In this document: positions 1 to 11,614 of the stretch, one piece after another
Numbering within the stretch: position 1 is the stretch's first letter
Layout: each line of letters starts with the position of its first letter
Assembly (NCBI RefSeq): GCF_000003195.3
Contig: NC_012871.2
Location: 16,177,230-16,241,229 of the forward strand
Direction of reading: 5' to 3'
Length of the DNA: 64,000 nt
Origin: Sorghum bicolor
Taxonomy: Eukaryota; Streptophyta; Magnoliopsida; Poales; Poaceae
Notes under the pieces: generated by a model
Told to the model about the DNA's origin: nothing
Databases searched by the model: none
The model's input: only the letters and a program-made list of their open reading frames with translations
Position numbers and translations under genes: made by a program

Positions 1-253
1 GCCAAACATCACAGGTTGCTCCAGAAAAACAGCACAGCAACAGCAGAATATACCAACCCAACTAAGCATTCGATAATTAAACTTAAGATAACACAAGTTT
101 GTGGATAAATCCATGACCTTCCAGCAGTCATTACAAAGATTCAAATCATGCGAAGACATAAACAAATTCAACGGACATATCAATTGTTCACAAACACTCA
201 AACATAACTGACAAAACGGGACTATGAAACAAAACAACTATAGCATTCTAGGC

Positions 254-1174
254 CTATGGTGCGTCGCCGGAGATGCTAGGAGGTGCGGTCTTCTTCTTGT
301 AGAGCGATGGCAAGTTAAGCTGCTCTCTAAGGCTGTCAACCATCTCCTAGAAGCGATCCAGGGAATCCTGCTGGTCACGTAGCTCCTCCTGTAGATCATC
401 ATTGGCTATCTGTAAGACATGCATATGCCTGGCATCCAAGGTTGTGTCAACCTCCTGCGAGTTCTCGATAGACCAAGTACCAATAGTAGAATCATGGCGA
501 GGGAGGAACTTGTACTGGTCTGCTCTCATGGCCTCATAGCGTAGGCCATGGTAGTGAGTGTAAGCCATCTGGGCGGCGTCCTCCATGCTGTCTTGTGCCT
601 CAGCTCGCCTCGCAATGTGACCATGGATGCTCTCTACCATATGGCTGTCATGTGTCTGATTCCCTACTGTGATGGTAAGATCTGACCTCCAGTATGTGGC
701 CTCATAGGGGTGTGTGTACTCTGCACAACAATACCTGATGCCAACCTTCTTATCGGCATAGTAAGTATCCAACATCTCCCTAAGCAAGTTGTGGAAGTAG
801 GCTGTCTGTGAAAGATACTTGTAGTAGATGGTAGTAGTCCACCCTGGGTCTTCCTCAGGACCATCTGGAGACACCACATCTGGTACAGCAGGGGCAGCAG
901 GTGCAACTGGTGAAGCTGGTGGTGTAGGTGCAACAGGTGCCACTGGAACAGCTGGTGGAGTGGGTGTAGTGGGTGGAACAGGTGCAGCTGCTACAGGAGA
1001 GTCCATCCAGTTCTCATCGTCATCATCCACCTCTGTCACCATCGCTGGATCCTCTTCATCCATAGGGACAGTCTCATCGTCGGAGATGTCCACCACTGGC
1101 TAGGATGACTGGGACGTGAACTGAGAGATGTAGCTCCTGCTGCTGGCGCGGCGAGACCTCGTGACAGGCGGCAT
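254..1174 (-). pseudogene. Retroelement ORF with Pro/Ala-rich region, two in-frame TAG stops
   Basis: Reading from the ATG at 1174-1172 gives a basic start (MPPVTRSRR...), an acidic stretch, a Pro/Ala/Val-rich low-complexity region, then a folded-looking part with Trp/Tyr-rich segments and a heptad-like C-terminus, ending at TAG 254-256. Two in-frame TAG codons interrupt it, one 25 codons from the start and one at 347-349; the longest open piece is 347-1096 (249 codons). Each stop is one transition from CAG (Gln). The ORF sits where gag is expected, about 170 bases after the PBS, but I see no zinc knuckle, protease or reverse transcriptase. It could be a divergent gag or an extra ORF of a non-autonomous element; the function is not recognised. 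Confidence 0.6.
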
Positions 1175-1342
1175 CTATAAATTTTATTTTAAGATTAGAT
1201 CAACATTTTGGCAATAGAATAAGTGATATAAGCATAATAAATTTTATAAAATAACAAAAAGTAAGGTAGAAAGCATTAAATAAATAAAACAAAGATACTA
1301 TATCGACCATTGTTACCTAGACTTGTGTCCTACAGTCATCAC

Positions 1343-1355
1343 GGCTCTGATACCA
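1343..1355 (-). other. Primer-binding site, initiator tRNA-Met type
   Basis: The minus strand reads TGGTATCAGAGCC three bases inside the LTR. TGGTATCAGAGC is the plant initiator tRNA-Met complement used to prime minus-strand DNA synthesis. Confidence 0.85.
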
Positions 1356-1358
1356 ATT

Positions 1359-1825
1359 TGTCACACCCAATTTCAAGGAAGAAATTTAATGCATAAACTT
1401 ATGTGCGCCCAGAGATCAATCACACACATAAGTCACAAATTAAATACCATCATCGCAGTGTTTACAGCAAACATAGTTATTACATCACAAAGTCTGGTAC
1501 AACAGCGGAAATATAAATAAGATAATCTAAGACAACTCTCTCATGGCCCTCATAGAGGGAATGTCGACTGGTGAAGCACAAGCCTAATAGTCCTCCGGGT
1601 AGTCATCATAGCTACCACCATTTGTTACCCATGCGGGATTTTATCAAATAAAAGAAATATACAAGCGTGAGTACATATCGTACTCCACAAGCATAGCATG
1701 AGGATTTATGAGGCTCAAACAGGCTAGACTATGTTTACTGCATCAGCTTTTTAGTAGATCAGTATTTTATCATTAATTATTATAAGTTTATGCATTCAAT
1801 TTTTTCTTTGAAATTGGGTGTGACA
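1359..1825 (-). repeat. LTR of element F (467 bp)
   Basis: The plus strand starts TGTCACACCCAATTTC and ends GAAATTGGGTGTGACA, a 16-base terminal inverted repeat bounded by TG...CA. It is followed on the minus strand by a three-base spacer and the PBS. It is the 5' LTR; the partner LTR is outside the window. Confidence 0.85.
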
Positions 1826-2413
1826 CACACACGCTTAGCTAATGGTATAAGCCCATACGGCCATACTACATCCTTTGCTTGGCTAAGAATAATAATCCCT
1901 CTATACTGGTAATTAAAGTTGTTTTGATATATTAAGAATATAAATCATAAATAACTTTTAAGTTATTGAGTTTGCAGATGTAAAAATCATATGAATAAAT
2001 TTATCTTGAAAAAGTAATTTTATAGAAATATACATATATTACTTTTCAGTAGATATTTCTATAAAAATAAAAAATCAAAGTTATGTTTTGAGTGTCATTA
2101 TCCAGAACAACTTGACTTAACAATACTCTGCATGGAGCAGAAGTACTAACTAGCTAAGCGTGTCCTAGCGTGGGCTTGTGATCCTTTGCATTTTCAAACT
2201 GTATATAAGAAGAGGAGCGGCAAATACACGGCATTCATCATGCATGGTTGTTCTATCTATATATAGTCTCAGTACAGAGTACAGGCGGGCAGGAGTATGT
2301 GTGTACTCTCTCTATACCTGAATTAGCTAACGTTTAGAATAAAATTATGATAACCAAAGAATAATTAATTAGAGATTAGTTCTCTTACTTTACTCTTATT
2401 AAATAGCACTGCA
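1826..2413. other. AT-rich intergenic sequence, nothing recognised
   Basis: No open frame with coding character, no paired element ends and no repeat shared with the rest of the window was seen here. It starts with a short CA run directly outside LTR F. Confidence 0.4.
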
Positions 2414-2547
2414 CGTGTTTTTTCTATAACAACTTGACATAGCTCCATTGGTGAGTCTTTGACTACTAAGCCATGGGAGCCGTGTTTTTTCTATAACAAC
2501 TTGACATAGCTCCATTGGTGAGTCTTTGACTACTAAGCCATGGGAGC
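2414..2547. repeat. 67-bp tandem duplication (two copies)
   Basis: Two adjacent copies of a 67-base unit starting CGTGTTTTTTCTATAAC, at 2414-2480 and 2481-2547, are almost identical. This indicates a recent local duplication. It contains no gene. Confidence 0.9.
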
Positions 2548-2607
2548 CGAGAGCACAGCCCACTCGTGTCCATATGCAACTCCGCGCGACCTTTCTTGGT
2601 GAGTTAA

Positions 2608-2818
2608 GAGAGTGTTTGGGACTGCTCTGCTTCACGTTTTTCAGCTCCGCTCCACGTTTTTTATCCAAACGGTTTCAGCTCCACACACTCAGTTCGAGGA
2701 AAAAGGGTGGAGTTGTGAGAACACCTAACGAGGTACTCCACAAACTCCAGTTTTTTGTGGAGCTGCTCCATGGTGGAGTTTGTGGAGCAGAGTTCGTAGA
2801 GCAGTGTCAAACACCCCC
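2608..2818. mobile_element. Tourist-like (PIF/Harbinger) MITE, 211 bp
   Basis: The ends GAGAGTGTTTGGGAC and GTCAAACACCCCC form imperfect terminal inverted repeats flanked on both sides by TAA (2605-2607 and 2819-2821), the preferred PIF/Harbinger target. The interior has repeated CTCCA/TGGAG words typical of the family and no ORF of its own. Confidence 0.75.
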
Positions 2819-2836
2819 TAATAACTACAGTGTACA

Positions 2837-2862
<26 letters not shown>
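2837..2862. repeat. (AT)n microsatellite
   Basis: About thirteen uninterrupted AT units beside the MITE at 2608-2818. Confidence 0.9.
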
Positions 2863-2870
<8 letters not shown>

Positions 2871-5522
2871 ATATAATATCTGGAGACAACAATTTCCAGC
2901 TAAAAAAAGGAAATTAAAGGATCCATCAGTTTGGTCTACCTTCACGGCTCCACATTAAACAGGGAGAAGAAAAACAAAAATGGATCGATCCACGATCAAT
3001 CGATCTGCTTTATATTTAGTGGGTACCCTTTTATTTAGTCGAGTATATATATAAAAGCCAGCTGGCGTGACCTGATGTTCTGGAAATTGAGGCTGTTCGC
3101 AAAAATTTTAAGATTCTTCGTCATATCAAATCTTTGGTCGCATACTGTAACACCCGATTTTAAGAACAAAACCGGATATGCACCATATGTGAGTTTTATA
3201 AGACAAACCTCACATATAGCTACAAATAAGGGGTAATATCAAAGGACAACGCATAAATTATATAGCGTACATAAAAAAAATCAGAAACAACCTTAGGCAG
3301 CAAACCACGGAATATGACTCCAAACTTCGGGTGTTAACTTCACTCTACAGGATCCAACTGACTGGTTGATCACAAGCCCAATACTTCTCCTGAGGTGTGG
3401 AGGAGATAGCAAGAGTGAGTCCAAGACGGACTCCGCAAGTATAACAACTAGATTGTATAGATCCCACAATCTCATGATCAATGTGACATAAATAATATAG
3501 AGCATTAAACAATAAACAATGAGTATCTTAACACAACAAGATTCATCACCCTTAATGTAAGAATCCCCAAGGCCGCTCGTGACCGTGAGCACGGCTAGTA
3601 TATCAGTTTTTAACACTCTGCAGAGGTTGTACATCTTTACCCATGAGTCATGATTTACCCTTTCGCCAGAGGTGATCAGCCTCGTGACCCACTACCAAGG
3701 TAGGTCGGCAGGATCACTATGAAGTCTTTCAAAGTTTCGTCTAACAAGTTAGGGCCGCTTGGTTTCGGTAGTCAGTCCGTGTGATTCTACCCCGCAGGGG
3801 ATCCACGGTCTGCTATCCCCCATTTGCGCCACACGGGTAACCTCTAACAAGCTAGAAAAGTTACTCATACTTGACTAAAGGCAGAGCCATTATAGCCCTC
3901 ATGGTTGCACTTTCATCCCGGTTATCACTTACGAATAAATCCTCAAGTTGTTAAAAAGTCATTATTATCATTTGTTGCTTTATATCAATCTAGTCACAAG
4001 ATCATGGTCATAGAATTAAAACCAAAATGCTATACTTGCCTTAATCCAATTGCTCCTGCTGGTCCTGCTGATCTTACTTGCTTCCAAGGCTCTGATCTTG
4101 ATCACCGAAATAATGCCCACTGACTAGGCTCGGTCACCAAACATCAACACACAAGCAATCAGAGACAGACATACACGAAGCAAACAAGATTACAATTAGA
4201 ACAGTACACCAGCAGTAAATAAATTTAAATAAAAGTTTTCTAAAAATCATCTACACGCTGCTACGATCACGTCAACGGGAAATTCACGGAAAACGGAGTT
4301 ACGACGCGAAAGTTACGCTTTTAACGGGATTTCAACAGCAGTTTACGAACTTGTAAATAACTAGAGAATCTAATAGTGGTGAACCTAGACAACAATGATA
4401 CCAACATTAAGCTTATGAAATTATGAAACTAACGCAACTTGAACGGATCGAAACGGAGCTAAAACGGAGAAGTTATGAATTTTCTAAGATTTTCCTATAG
4501 AAAAGTAATTAATTAAATAGGGTCACAAAATTAAAATATTTCAAACTGATGAACCAAGATTACTAACATGTAGATCTCGTGAAAATGAATCTAACGCAAT
4601 TTGAACGGGTCAAATCGGAGCTAAAACGAATATTTTATGGCCAAAACATTGCAGTGGCAATTCTGTAATTAATTTGAAGTAAAAAATGAAATTTAAATCA
4701 ATTTTCAATCTGGATCTAGAGTTGGCCGAGGACTGCGGGTGGAATAAGCATGAAGTCGGGGGTCTCTTTAACAAAACTGCCCTCGAAGGGGTACGGGCTA
4801 CTCACGGCCGTTGGATCTCAGATGAACGCGCAGGATTAAAAGAAAAGAAAGAAAAGAAAAAAATAAGAGAGAGAGGGAGGGGACGGTGCTTGCTGCCGGT
4901 GGGGAAGCAGAACACGGCGGCTTCACCATGGCCAGCCGGCCGAAGCTCACCGGAGCAAGTGAATAAAGAGCTACGGTGCATGGTTTTCGATTCCGTTTGA
5001 ACCGGGAGAAAGAGGAGACCGTCGCGAGTCCGCCCATGCCCAAAGCGTGGCCAGGGGTGCGCCTGTGCGGGGCGTGCCATGGCCGGTGGCCTCGGAGCTC
5101 ACCGGCGTTGGGCGTTAGGAGACTACGGGGCACCGTTTTCCGAACCAAGAACACCGGGAGAGAGAGGAGATCAAGGCGAGCGCGTTCCCAGTCTTTGCGC
5201 GGCCGGAGAAAGCAGTTTCCGCGGTGGTTCGCGGCGGCGCCATGAACGGCCCGTCGGAGCTCGCGGCTAAGGAACTGGAATGCACCAAATCGCGTGGGGA
5301 AGGGTGCGGGAGAGAGTGGGGAGAATGGCGAGCTCACCGAGGGCAACAATGCGGAGCGGGACGGCTCGATTCGTCGGGACGACGTGCGGCGAGTCACGGC
5401 TCCGATGGCGGTTCTGCAGTGCGCGTTCAGCCGAGCGCGAGAGCAGAATGGGAGGGGAATGAGGAGAGGGAGTGCGGCTCGGGCATGGACGCTCCTCAAA
5501 ACGGCCGAAACGCGGGGCGGGG

Positions 5523-6716
5523 TGATGCGACACGTTGTCCCGATCTTCACGACGTAGAATGAACACCAATAACTTGCTGAAGAACAGCCGGATAACTTGC
5601 TGCAAGCAGCGATAACTAGTGCAACCTGGCAAATAAAACTCGAAGCCAACCACCGTCTTTAACCGGCAACCTGAATCGAGGATTCGCCCAACCACACTCT
5701 CAAGGAACCAACCAACACAGCCTACAATCAATCAAGGAATACCTTGAAGGGAGTAGGAGCACCAATTGGGAGTGGACGAAGCCGCCGCCTATGTAATCCC
5801 GCGAGGAAATCACAAGAGCAAAGGGGTAGAGATCACTCTCTGGATTTGTTAGCACGCAGCTGAACAAAGGGGTTCTGTATTTCAATTATCAAAGTCTTAG
5901 ATTACAATAAGTCTTAGGGGGTATTTATACTAGCAATAGCCCTGCTAGATAGGTATGAAAACGAAATAGAGTTTCTGAGGGAAGGCAATGTGAAAGGTCC
6001 CCTCGAAATGGATTCCCGAAGTGGCTTCGCGTGACTGTTGGCCTCCAGAGCAGTTTCCAATAAACTGACCATAACTTTTTATTGGGAAGTCCAAATGATG
6101 ATCCGTTTCTTGGGTGTGAAACTAGACTCAAAGAGCTTTCTAGCAATGTATGCCAACCAGCATGAAACATTGTAGATTGGTACAGTTTTACTTGGCAAGT
6201 TGTACCAACATTCTGTCAGGACAGAATGTTGACCTTCTGAGTAGTCTGTACTAATTCTGGTCTGCAGGCAATATGGAGTATCCAAACTGGTCGCCACTAG
6301 ATTCATTGGAAAGTAGACTCGTCAAGCTTTCCAACAAGTGCTCATGGATCTTCATAGCTTTTGCGAGTGAAAAGTTATGAAGATTTCTTGCACTGGTCCG
6401 TTTTTGACTTCCACTGGTCCGTTTTTGACATCTTTTGGAACTTGCACTGGTCCATTCTTCAGGGTCCGATTCATCCTTCTCTTCTTCTATATACCTGAGT
6501 ACAATCAAGGTACAACACTTAGGTAGTATATAATTCTCATTAATATTAAAATGAATCTCACAAAGTAGCGCGTGGACCTCTTGTTGTAGCTTCTTTGCAC
6601 GACTACGTGTAATCGGTCCATCGATGACTTGAGCTGGTGTCGGTGTAGGTGAAACTTGAGTGGGTGTAGCTTGACTTGGAGCTTGTGACATCTTGCTTGG
6701 TGGCGTGGTCATATCA
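5523..6716 (-). repeat. 3' LTR of C1
   Basis: 1194 bp, the same length as its partner at 11615-12808. On the minus strand it follows a purine-rich PPT. It holds a 21-bp direct repeat around 6388-6430 built on CACTGGTCCGTTTTTGA. Confidence 0.93.
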
Positions 6717-7437
6717 TCCTCCCCTCTTGAAAAGGAGTCGTCCTCGACTCTAAAGTGTCTTCACTTGTGAATGGTGAGAGATCAGCAACATTGAAGGAGT
6801 TGCGCACGCCATAACTTGCAGGAAGATCAATCTTGTATGCATTGTCATTGATCTTCTCAAGAACACGAAATGGACCATCTCCTCGTGGCAGCAATTTTGA
6901 TTTGCGCTGCTGAGGAAAGCGATCCTTGCGCAAGTGTATCCATACCAAGTCCCCGGGTTCAAATAACACCTTCTTCCTATGTTTGTTCATACTTGCAGCC
7001 TTGCGTCCTGCCTTGAGTTCAATTGCTTCCTTGGTCTTCTCGTGTATCTTCTTGATGTATGCAGCACGCTTGGAGGCTTCCATATTGGTTCTTTCCTGCA
7101 ACAAAAGCAATCTAACCGAAGAATTTGGAACACAGATTTTGTTAGCTCTAAACAAAAATCCATCATGTATATGATACTTTTCCCAACCTTTTCCATTTTT
7201 ACAATGATTATATGGTTCTGAAAATTCAGGGTCATTACTGTACAGTTCTTTCAAACTTTTAAGTCCCAAAACCTTTACCTCAAGTTGGTTTAGCAACACA
7301 CTCTTTCGTGACAGAGCATCAGCAACAACATTGTCCTTACCTTTCTTATATTTCACAATGTATGGAAATGTTTCGATGAACTCAACCCATTTGGCATGAC
7401 GACGGTTCAGTTTTGCTTGTCCTTTCAAGTACTTCAA
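6709..7437 (-). pseudogene. pol: RNase H end fused to integrase C-terminus of C1
   Basis: The frame encodes the end of RNase H ([19 protein letters not shown] ... NVVADALSR), the linker up to SSVRLLLLQ, then jumps in frame to [20 protein letters not shown], the region after the integrase core. The HHCC zinc finger and all DDE residues are missing: C2 has 702 extra bases here, and the join lies in the shared octamer TTGCAGGA (7094-7101 on the plus strand). The C-terminus retains the [21 protein letters not shown] (GPY/F-like) segment. No integration activity can come from this copy. Confidence 0.88.
6717..6728 (-). other. Polypurine tract of C1
   Basis: The minus strand reads AAGAGGGGAGGA directly before the 3' LTR start TGATATGACC. 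It primes plus-strand DNA synthesis in LTR elements. Confidence 0.8.
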
Positions 7438-7488
7438 AGCTTCATGATCAGAGTGAATAACAAATTCTTTTGGCCATAAGTAGTGCTG

Positions 7489-7872
7489 TCATGTTTCAAG
7501 CACACGCACCAAAGCATATAATTCTTTATCATACACAGAATAATTCAGTTGAGCACCTCCTAGTTTTTCACTAAAATATGCTACAGGTTTTCCTTGTTGC
7601 ATTAAAACTCCTCCTATCCCAATTCCACTAGCATCACATTCTATTTCAAAAGTTTTAGTGAAATCAGGAAGAACAAGTACATGTGCTTCAGTCAAACGTT
7701 TCTTTAATTCTTGAAATGCATTTTGTTGTGATTTTTCCCATTTAAATTCAACACCTTTCTTTGTCAATTCATTCAAAGGAGCAGCGATGGTACTGAAATC
7801 TCTCACAAACCTCCTATAAAAACCAGCAAGGCCATGAAAACTTCTTACTTGACTTACATTTGTTGGAGTTGG
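7489..7872 (-). pseudogene. pol: RNase H N-terminal part of C1
   Basis: The frame beyond the TGA encodes the RT connection ([18 protein letters not shown]) and the RNase H start ([19 protein letters not shown]), which degrades RNA in RNA/DNA hybrids. A TGA at 7489-7491 replaces Trp in ET-W-QHYLW; C2 has the Trp. Together with the upstream TGA this leaves RNase H broken. Confidence 0.82.
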
Positions 7873-8823
7873 TCAATCCTTGATGGCTTTCACCTTGCTT
7901 TCATCCACTTCTATGCCCTTTCTTGAAACAACAAAGCCAAGAAACACAACATGGTCTGTGCAAAAACTGCACTTCTCAAGATTAGCAAATAATTTCTCCT
8001 TTCTAAGCTCTTCCAAGACTTGCCGAATATGATTCACATGTTCCTCAAAAGACTTGCTGTAAATTAAAATATCATCGAAGTAAACAACAACAAATTTTCC
8101 AATGAAAGCTCTCAAGACATGGTTCATTAATCTCATGAAAGTACTAGGAGCATTAGTCAAACCAAAAGGCATAACTAACCATTCATATAGCCCAAATTTT
8201 GTTTTAAATGCAGTTTTCCATTCATCCCCTGTTTTCATTCTTATTTGATGGTATCCACTTCTCAAATCAATTTTAGTGAATATGGTGGAACCACTTAATT
8301 CATCAAGCATGTCATCTAAACGTGGGATAGGATGGCGATAGCGAACAGTGATGTTATTTATAGCTCTACAATCAACACACATTCTCCAAGAACCATCTTT
8401 CTTTGGTACTAAAATTACAGGAACAGCACAAGGACTTAAACTTTCACGAACAAAACCTTTATCAAGAAGTTCTTGCACTTGCCTTTGTATCTCCTTTGTT
8501 TCTTCTAGATTGGTTCGGTATGGTGGTCGATTAGGTAGTGCAGCCCCTGGAATGAGATCAATTTGATGCTCAATCCCACGAATTGGAGGTAGTCCCGCCG
8601 GTGTTTCTTCTGGAAAGACATCTCCATAGTCCTGCAAAAGATGAGACACAACACTAGGAAGAGAGGTCATGTCGTTAGCTGAAATTAAAATGTCTTTGTA
8701 TACAAGTACAAAGAGCACTTGTTCGGGGTTGTTCCTCACTTCTCTCATTTCAGATTTTGTGGCTAGCATGACTAAATTCTCTCCCTCTCCTTTCTTTTCT
8801 CCCTCAAATTTGGCTTGTGGCAC
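7873..8823 (-). pseudogene. pol: Reverse transcriptase domain of C1
   Basis: This frame resumes the polyprotein after the frameshift near 8800. It contains all main RT blocks: VPVILVPKKDGSWRMCVDCR, TKIDLRSGYHQIRM, FGLTNAPSTFMRLMN and the catalytic FVVVYFDDILIYSKS. It ends at TGA 7873-7875, at a position where gypsy polyproteins continue (KD-W-PTP). C2 carries the same TGA. Detached from gag by a frameshift and from RNase H by the stop, it is annotated as a pseudogene. Confidence 0.88.
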
Positions 8824-10646
8824 TCACTCACCGAATTGTGGATGGCACTCAATTTCTTTTGCTCTCCTTCCTCTCTACTCACTGGAACAATTTCAGATTT
8901 CTTTTGTAAATGTTCAGCCATGATTTGTTGGGGTGTCATAGGCTTGAGAACAAACTTCTTCCCCGTTAGATTGATAGTAAACTGATTTGTTCTCCCACAA
9001 TGTTGGCTATATCGATCATATTGCCATGGCCTTCCAAGAAGCAAGTGACACACCGACATGGGCGCCACATCACACTCTACTGTGTCAACATATTCACCAA
9101 TCTTGAATGGAATGTTTACTTTATATCCAATCTTGATATCTCCCGAATCATTCAGCCACTGTACATGATATGGATGAGGGTGTCGTAGCAGCTTCAGGCC
9201 AAGTTTATCAGCCATCTCACGACTAGCAAGATTATGGCAGCTCCCTCCATCAATAATCACCTTCACCACCTTATCATGTACCTTTGCTCTGGTTTGAAAT
9301 AAATTATGTCGCTGCCCATTTTCAGCTTCTTTCATTTGAACACTCAAGATTTGAGTCACCACAAGAGCAGCACCATGCTCAAATTCACAGCCAGTATGTT
9401 CCTCATCTTCATGGGCTTCACCAACATGTTCTTCCTCAGCTTCCTCTTCACTAGCTGATTCAAATTCTCCACTATCATTCACAATGACCACACGATTATT
9501 TGGACACTCTCTTGATACATGTCCACGGCTTCCACACTTGAAGCACTGAATTCCACTACTCTTGGAAGTGGAACCCACTAAAGTAGTGTTTGATGCTGCT
9601 GGTTTTGAACTTGGGACAGCAGTGTTCTTTCCACTAAAAGTACCTTGAAAATTAGATCGTGAGCCTCCACTTGAGCCTTTCACCATGGATGGTTCAGCAG
9701 AAAACTTGGTGATTGATTTGCTTCCTCCAGAGATGTTCCTCATACCAAAGGACAAGGACTTGCTGCTCTTAGCATCTTGCTGCAATTGACGTTCAGCTTT
9801 GGTTGCTTGATGTACCAAATCAATAAGGTATCGGTATGGCTGAAACTCAACAATGCGCTGAATATTGCGATGCAGCCCAGCCATAAAACGTGCAATAGTT
9901 TGCTCTTCATCTTCATACACATTGGCTCTAATCATAGATTTCTCCATCTCCTTATAATACTCTTCAACAGAGAGACTTCCTTGCTTCAAATTCTGCAATT
10001 TATCAAAAAGATCACGCCGATAGTGCTTCGGCACAAAACGACTTCTCATTTCTCTCTTCATTTCATCCCAAGTTGCAATAGGATGTCTTCCATCTTCTTC
10101 ACGATCACTGAGGAGCTGCTCCCACCATATTAGAGCATATCCTTCAAACTCCAGAGATGCCATTGTCAGCTTCTTCTCTTCTGAATAATTATGCAAGCGA
10201 AAGATTTTATCCACTTTCAGCTCCCAAGTGAAATAAGCTTCAGGATCAGACCCACCATCAAACTTTGGCATGGTAAACTTCAGTTTTCCTAGCCTCTCCT
10301 CATGATTGCCTCTTCTACGATGTCGGCGACCATATCGATATTGAGAATGATCATCATCATCCTCTTTTTCAGATTCTTCATTATCATGATTTCTTCGACC
10401 TTGACCTCTTCCCCTACCTCGGTTCCTCCTTCCTTGTTCCCTTGAGCTTCTACTAGCAGCACTTCTATCACTCATATCTCCATCTTCACCATGGTTGCTT
10501 GCTCCATCATGAGGTTGGCGACGCCTTCTGATTTCAGTCATAAGGTTCTGAAGATCTTGTGTCAACCTATCTTGCTTTTCTTCTATGCTTTGTCGGAGTT
10601 CATTAAATTGTGCCAAAGTGACACAATCCTCTATTCCATCACCCAT
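8772..10646 (-). CDS. gag: gag-protease polyprotein part of C1 (624 codons)
   Basis: The ORF starts MGDGIEDCVTLAQ. Residues ~70-115 are Arg/Gly-rich, ~120-290 match the retrotransposon gag capsid-like region, and a CCHC zinc knuckle (CX2CX4HX4C, starting CFKCGSRGH) lies near 368-381. The aspartic protease follows with the active-site DGGS in VIIDGGSCHNLAS (near 466). Gag packages element RNA in the virus-like particle and the protease cleaves the polyprotein. In C2 the same frame continues into reverse transcriptase; here one A is missing in an A-run near 8800, so the frame shifts and ends early after NLREKRKERERI. That indel makes this copy defective although gag itself is intact. Confidence 0.85.
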   Translation of the reverse strand: MGDGIEDCVTLAQFNELRQSIEEKQDRLTQDLQNLMTEIRRRRQPHDGASNHGEDGDMSDRSAASRSSREQGRRNRGRGRGQGRRNHDNEESEKEDDDDHSQYRYGRRHRRRGNHEERLGKLKFTMPKFDGGSDPEAYFTWELKVDKIFRLHNYSEEKKLTMASLEFEGYALIWWEQLLSDREEDGRHPIATWDEMKREMRSRFVPKHYRRDLFDKLQNLKQGSLSVEEYYKEMEKSMIRANVYEDEEQTIARFMAGLHRNIQRIVEFQPYRYLIDLVHQATKAERQLQQDAKSSKSLSFGMRNISGGSKSITKFSAEPSMVKGSSGGSRSNFQGTFSGKNTAVPSSKPAASNTTLVGSTSKSSGIQCFKCGSRGHVSRECPNNRVVIVNDSGEFESASEEEAEEEHVGEAHEDEEHTGCEFEHGAALVVTQILSVQMKEAENGQRHNLFQTRAKVHDKVVKVIIDGGSCHNLASREMADKLGLKLLRHPHPYHVQWLNDSGDIKIGYKVNIPFKIGEYVDTVECDVAPMSVCHLLLGRPWQYDRYSQHCGRTNQFTINLTGKKFVLKPMTPQQIMAEHLQKKSEIVPVSREEGEQKKLSAIHNSVSECHKPNLREKRKERERI

Positions 10647-11600
10647 CTTCCTGTAAGGTTAGCTGAATACAAATAATTTGTATTTGTGGAATATGAAAAT
10701 TTGGTGGCCCTCACAACTCACCTCTCTAACCACCAAGGCTCTTATGAATTCCTCTGCTGCAGATTACAAGAAAAACAAATGTGTGGTGGCAACTGAAAGT
10801 GATGGCGAGGCGAATACAAGAACAGAGAGTACCGATTACGATGGTTTTTTTTTATGTGGAGCTTGGTGGGGAGTAATACACAAGGAATGCAATCTGAATT
10901 CTAGTTGTTGTAAAGTTAAGTAACGATCCAAACTAGAAGTTCTCTGCCTAGTGCTGATCAAAAGATTTGAAGTGTATAAATAGATCACACACACGCAAAG
11001 AAATTTCAGAATTGATGCAAACAAGGAGTATGATTGGGATGAAAGTGTTGCAATCAAACCCAACCAAAGTTTTGCACCTAACAAAGATAGCAAACTGGTT
11101 GTAGAACTTGATATGAAACTTTCAGCACTTGTGCACATAAACCAACTAATCTTTCAGACTTTCTCTCTGAACCTTTCTCAACTTTTTTTTTCACTTCACT
11201 TTTTTTTGCACTTTCTTTTCTTTCTTTCTTTTTGACACACTTTTTTTTATATATATAGAACTAAAAACAGGGATCAGATTATGATACTTGCATAACTAAA
11301 GACAGAAATGAAACAACAACCAGTAGCTAGATAGGATCAAAGTTAACACAAAGGATGATATAGGCTATAGAGATTTTTTTTGTGGGGATTTTTAGATATA
11401 AAAGAGGCACAAAGAACACGCGAAGGATAAATGATCAGCAACTAAAACAAAGACTCTAATGGACTGCGACTTAACCGAATTCACTAAAATAACAGATTGA
11501 AACAAAGGTCTAAACAATATATTTTTCTGGCTTTTTGGTGGATAGGACGAAGCAAAATATATATGTAGCTAGGGATAAAATTCCTACCGTGGTAACGAAA
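10647..11600 (-). other. Untranslated leader of C1
   Basis: About 950 bases between PBS and gag. A 100-codon reading frame at 10836-11138 is also open in C2, but the two copies are nearly identical throughout, so its being open is weak evidence for a protein. A poly-purine/pyrimidine-rich patch lies near 11190-11250. Confidence 0.5.
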
Positions 11601-11612
11601 GCTTTGATACCA
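11601..11612 (-). other. Primer-binding site of C1
   Basis: The minus strand reads TGGTATCAAAGC two bases after the LTR, one mismatch from the usual initiator-Met complement TGGTATCAGAGC. C2 has the same variant. Confidence 0.85.
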
Positions 11613-11614
11613 GA

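Larger units (their letters stand above)
1..1825 (-). mobile_element. Partial LTR retrotransposon F (5' LTR, PBS, first ORF)
   Basis: On the minus strand an LTR (1359-1825) is followed by a primer-binding site and an ORF, and the element continues beyond the left window edge. The order LTR, PBS, ORF fixes its orientation. Only the 5' part is visible, so no TSD pair can be tested; the five bases outside the LTR are CACAC (1826-1830). The stretch 1-253 lies downstream of the ORF and shows no recognisable coding domain. An initiator-Met PBS is usual for many plant gypsy and Copia lineages; the lineage is not resolved here. Confidence 0.8.

Noticed and set aside
664..1103. Extra frames on both strands over the Pro/Ala-rich region
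   Set aside because: Repetitive GGTGCAACTG-like composition opens neighbouring frames; the minus-strand retroelement frame explains it.
3030..3090. Gene promoter at TATATATATAAAAGCC
   Set aside because: There is a TATA-like run but no gene follows in either direction before the MITE and LTR D.
4797..5731. Many overlapping open frames on both strands in a GC-rich stretch
   Set aside because: They lie in solo LTR D and across the C1 boundary, have low-complexity Arg/Gly/Ala content and no recognisable domain. Open frames on both strands are expected in GC-rich sequence.
10836..11138. Leader ORF of C1/C2 as a gene
   Set aside because: It is open in both copies, but the copies are almost identical overall, so conservation says nothing about coding; it has no known domain.
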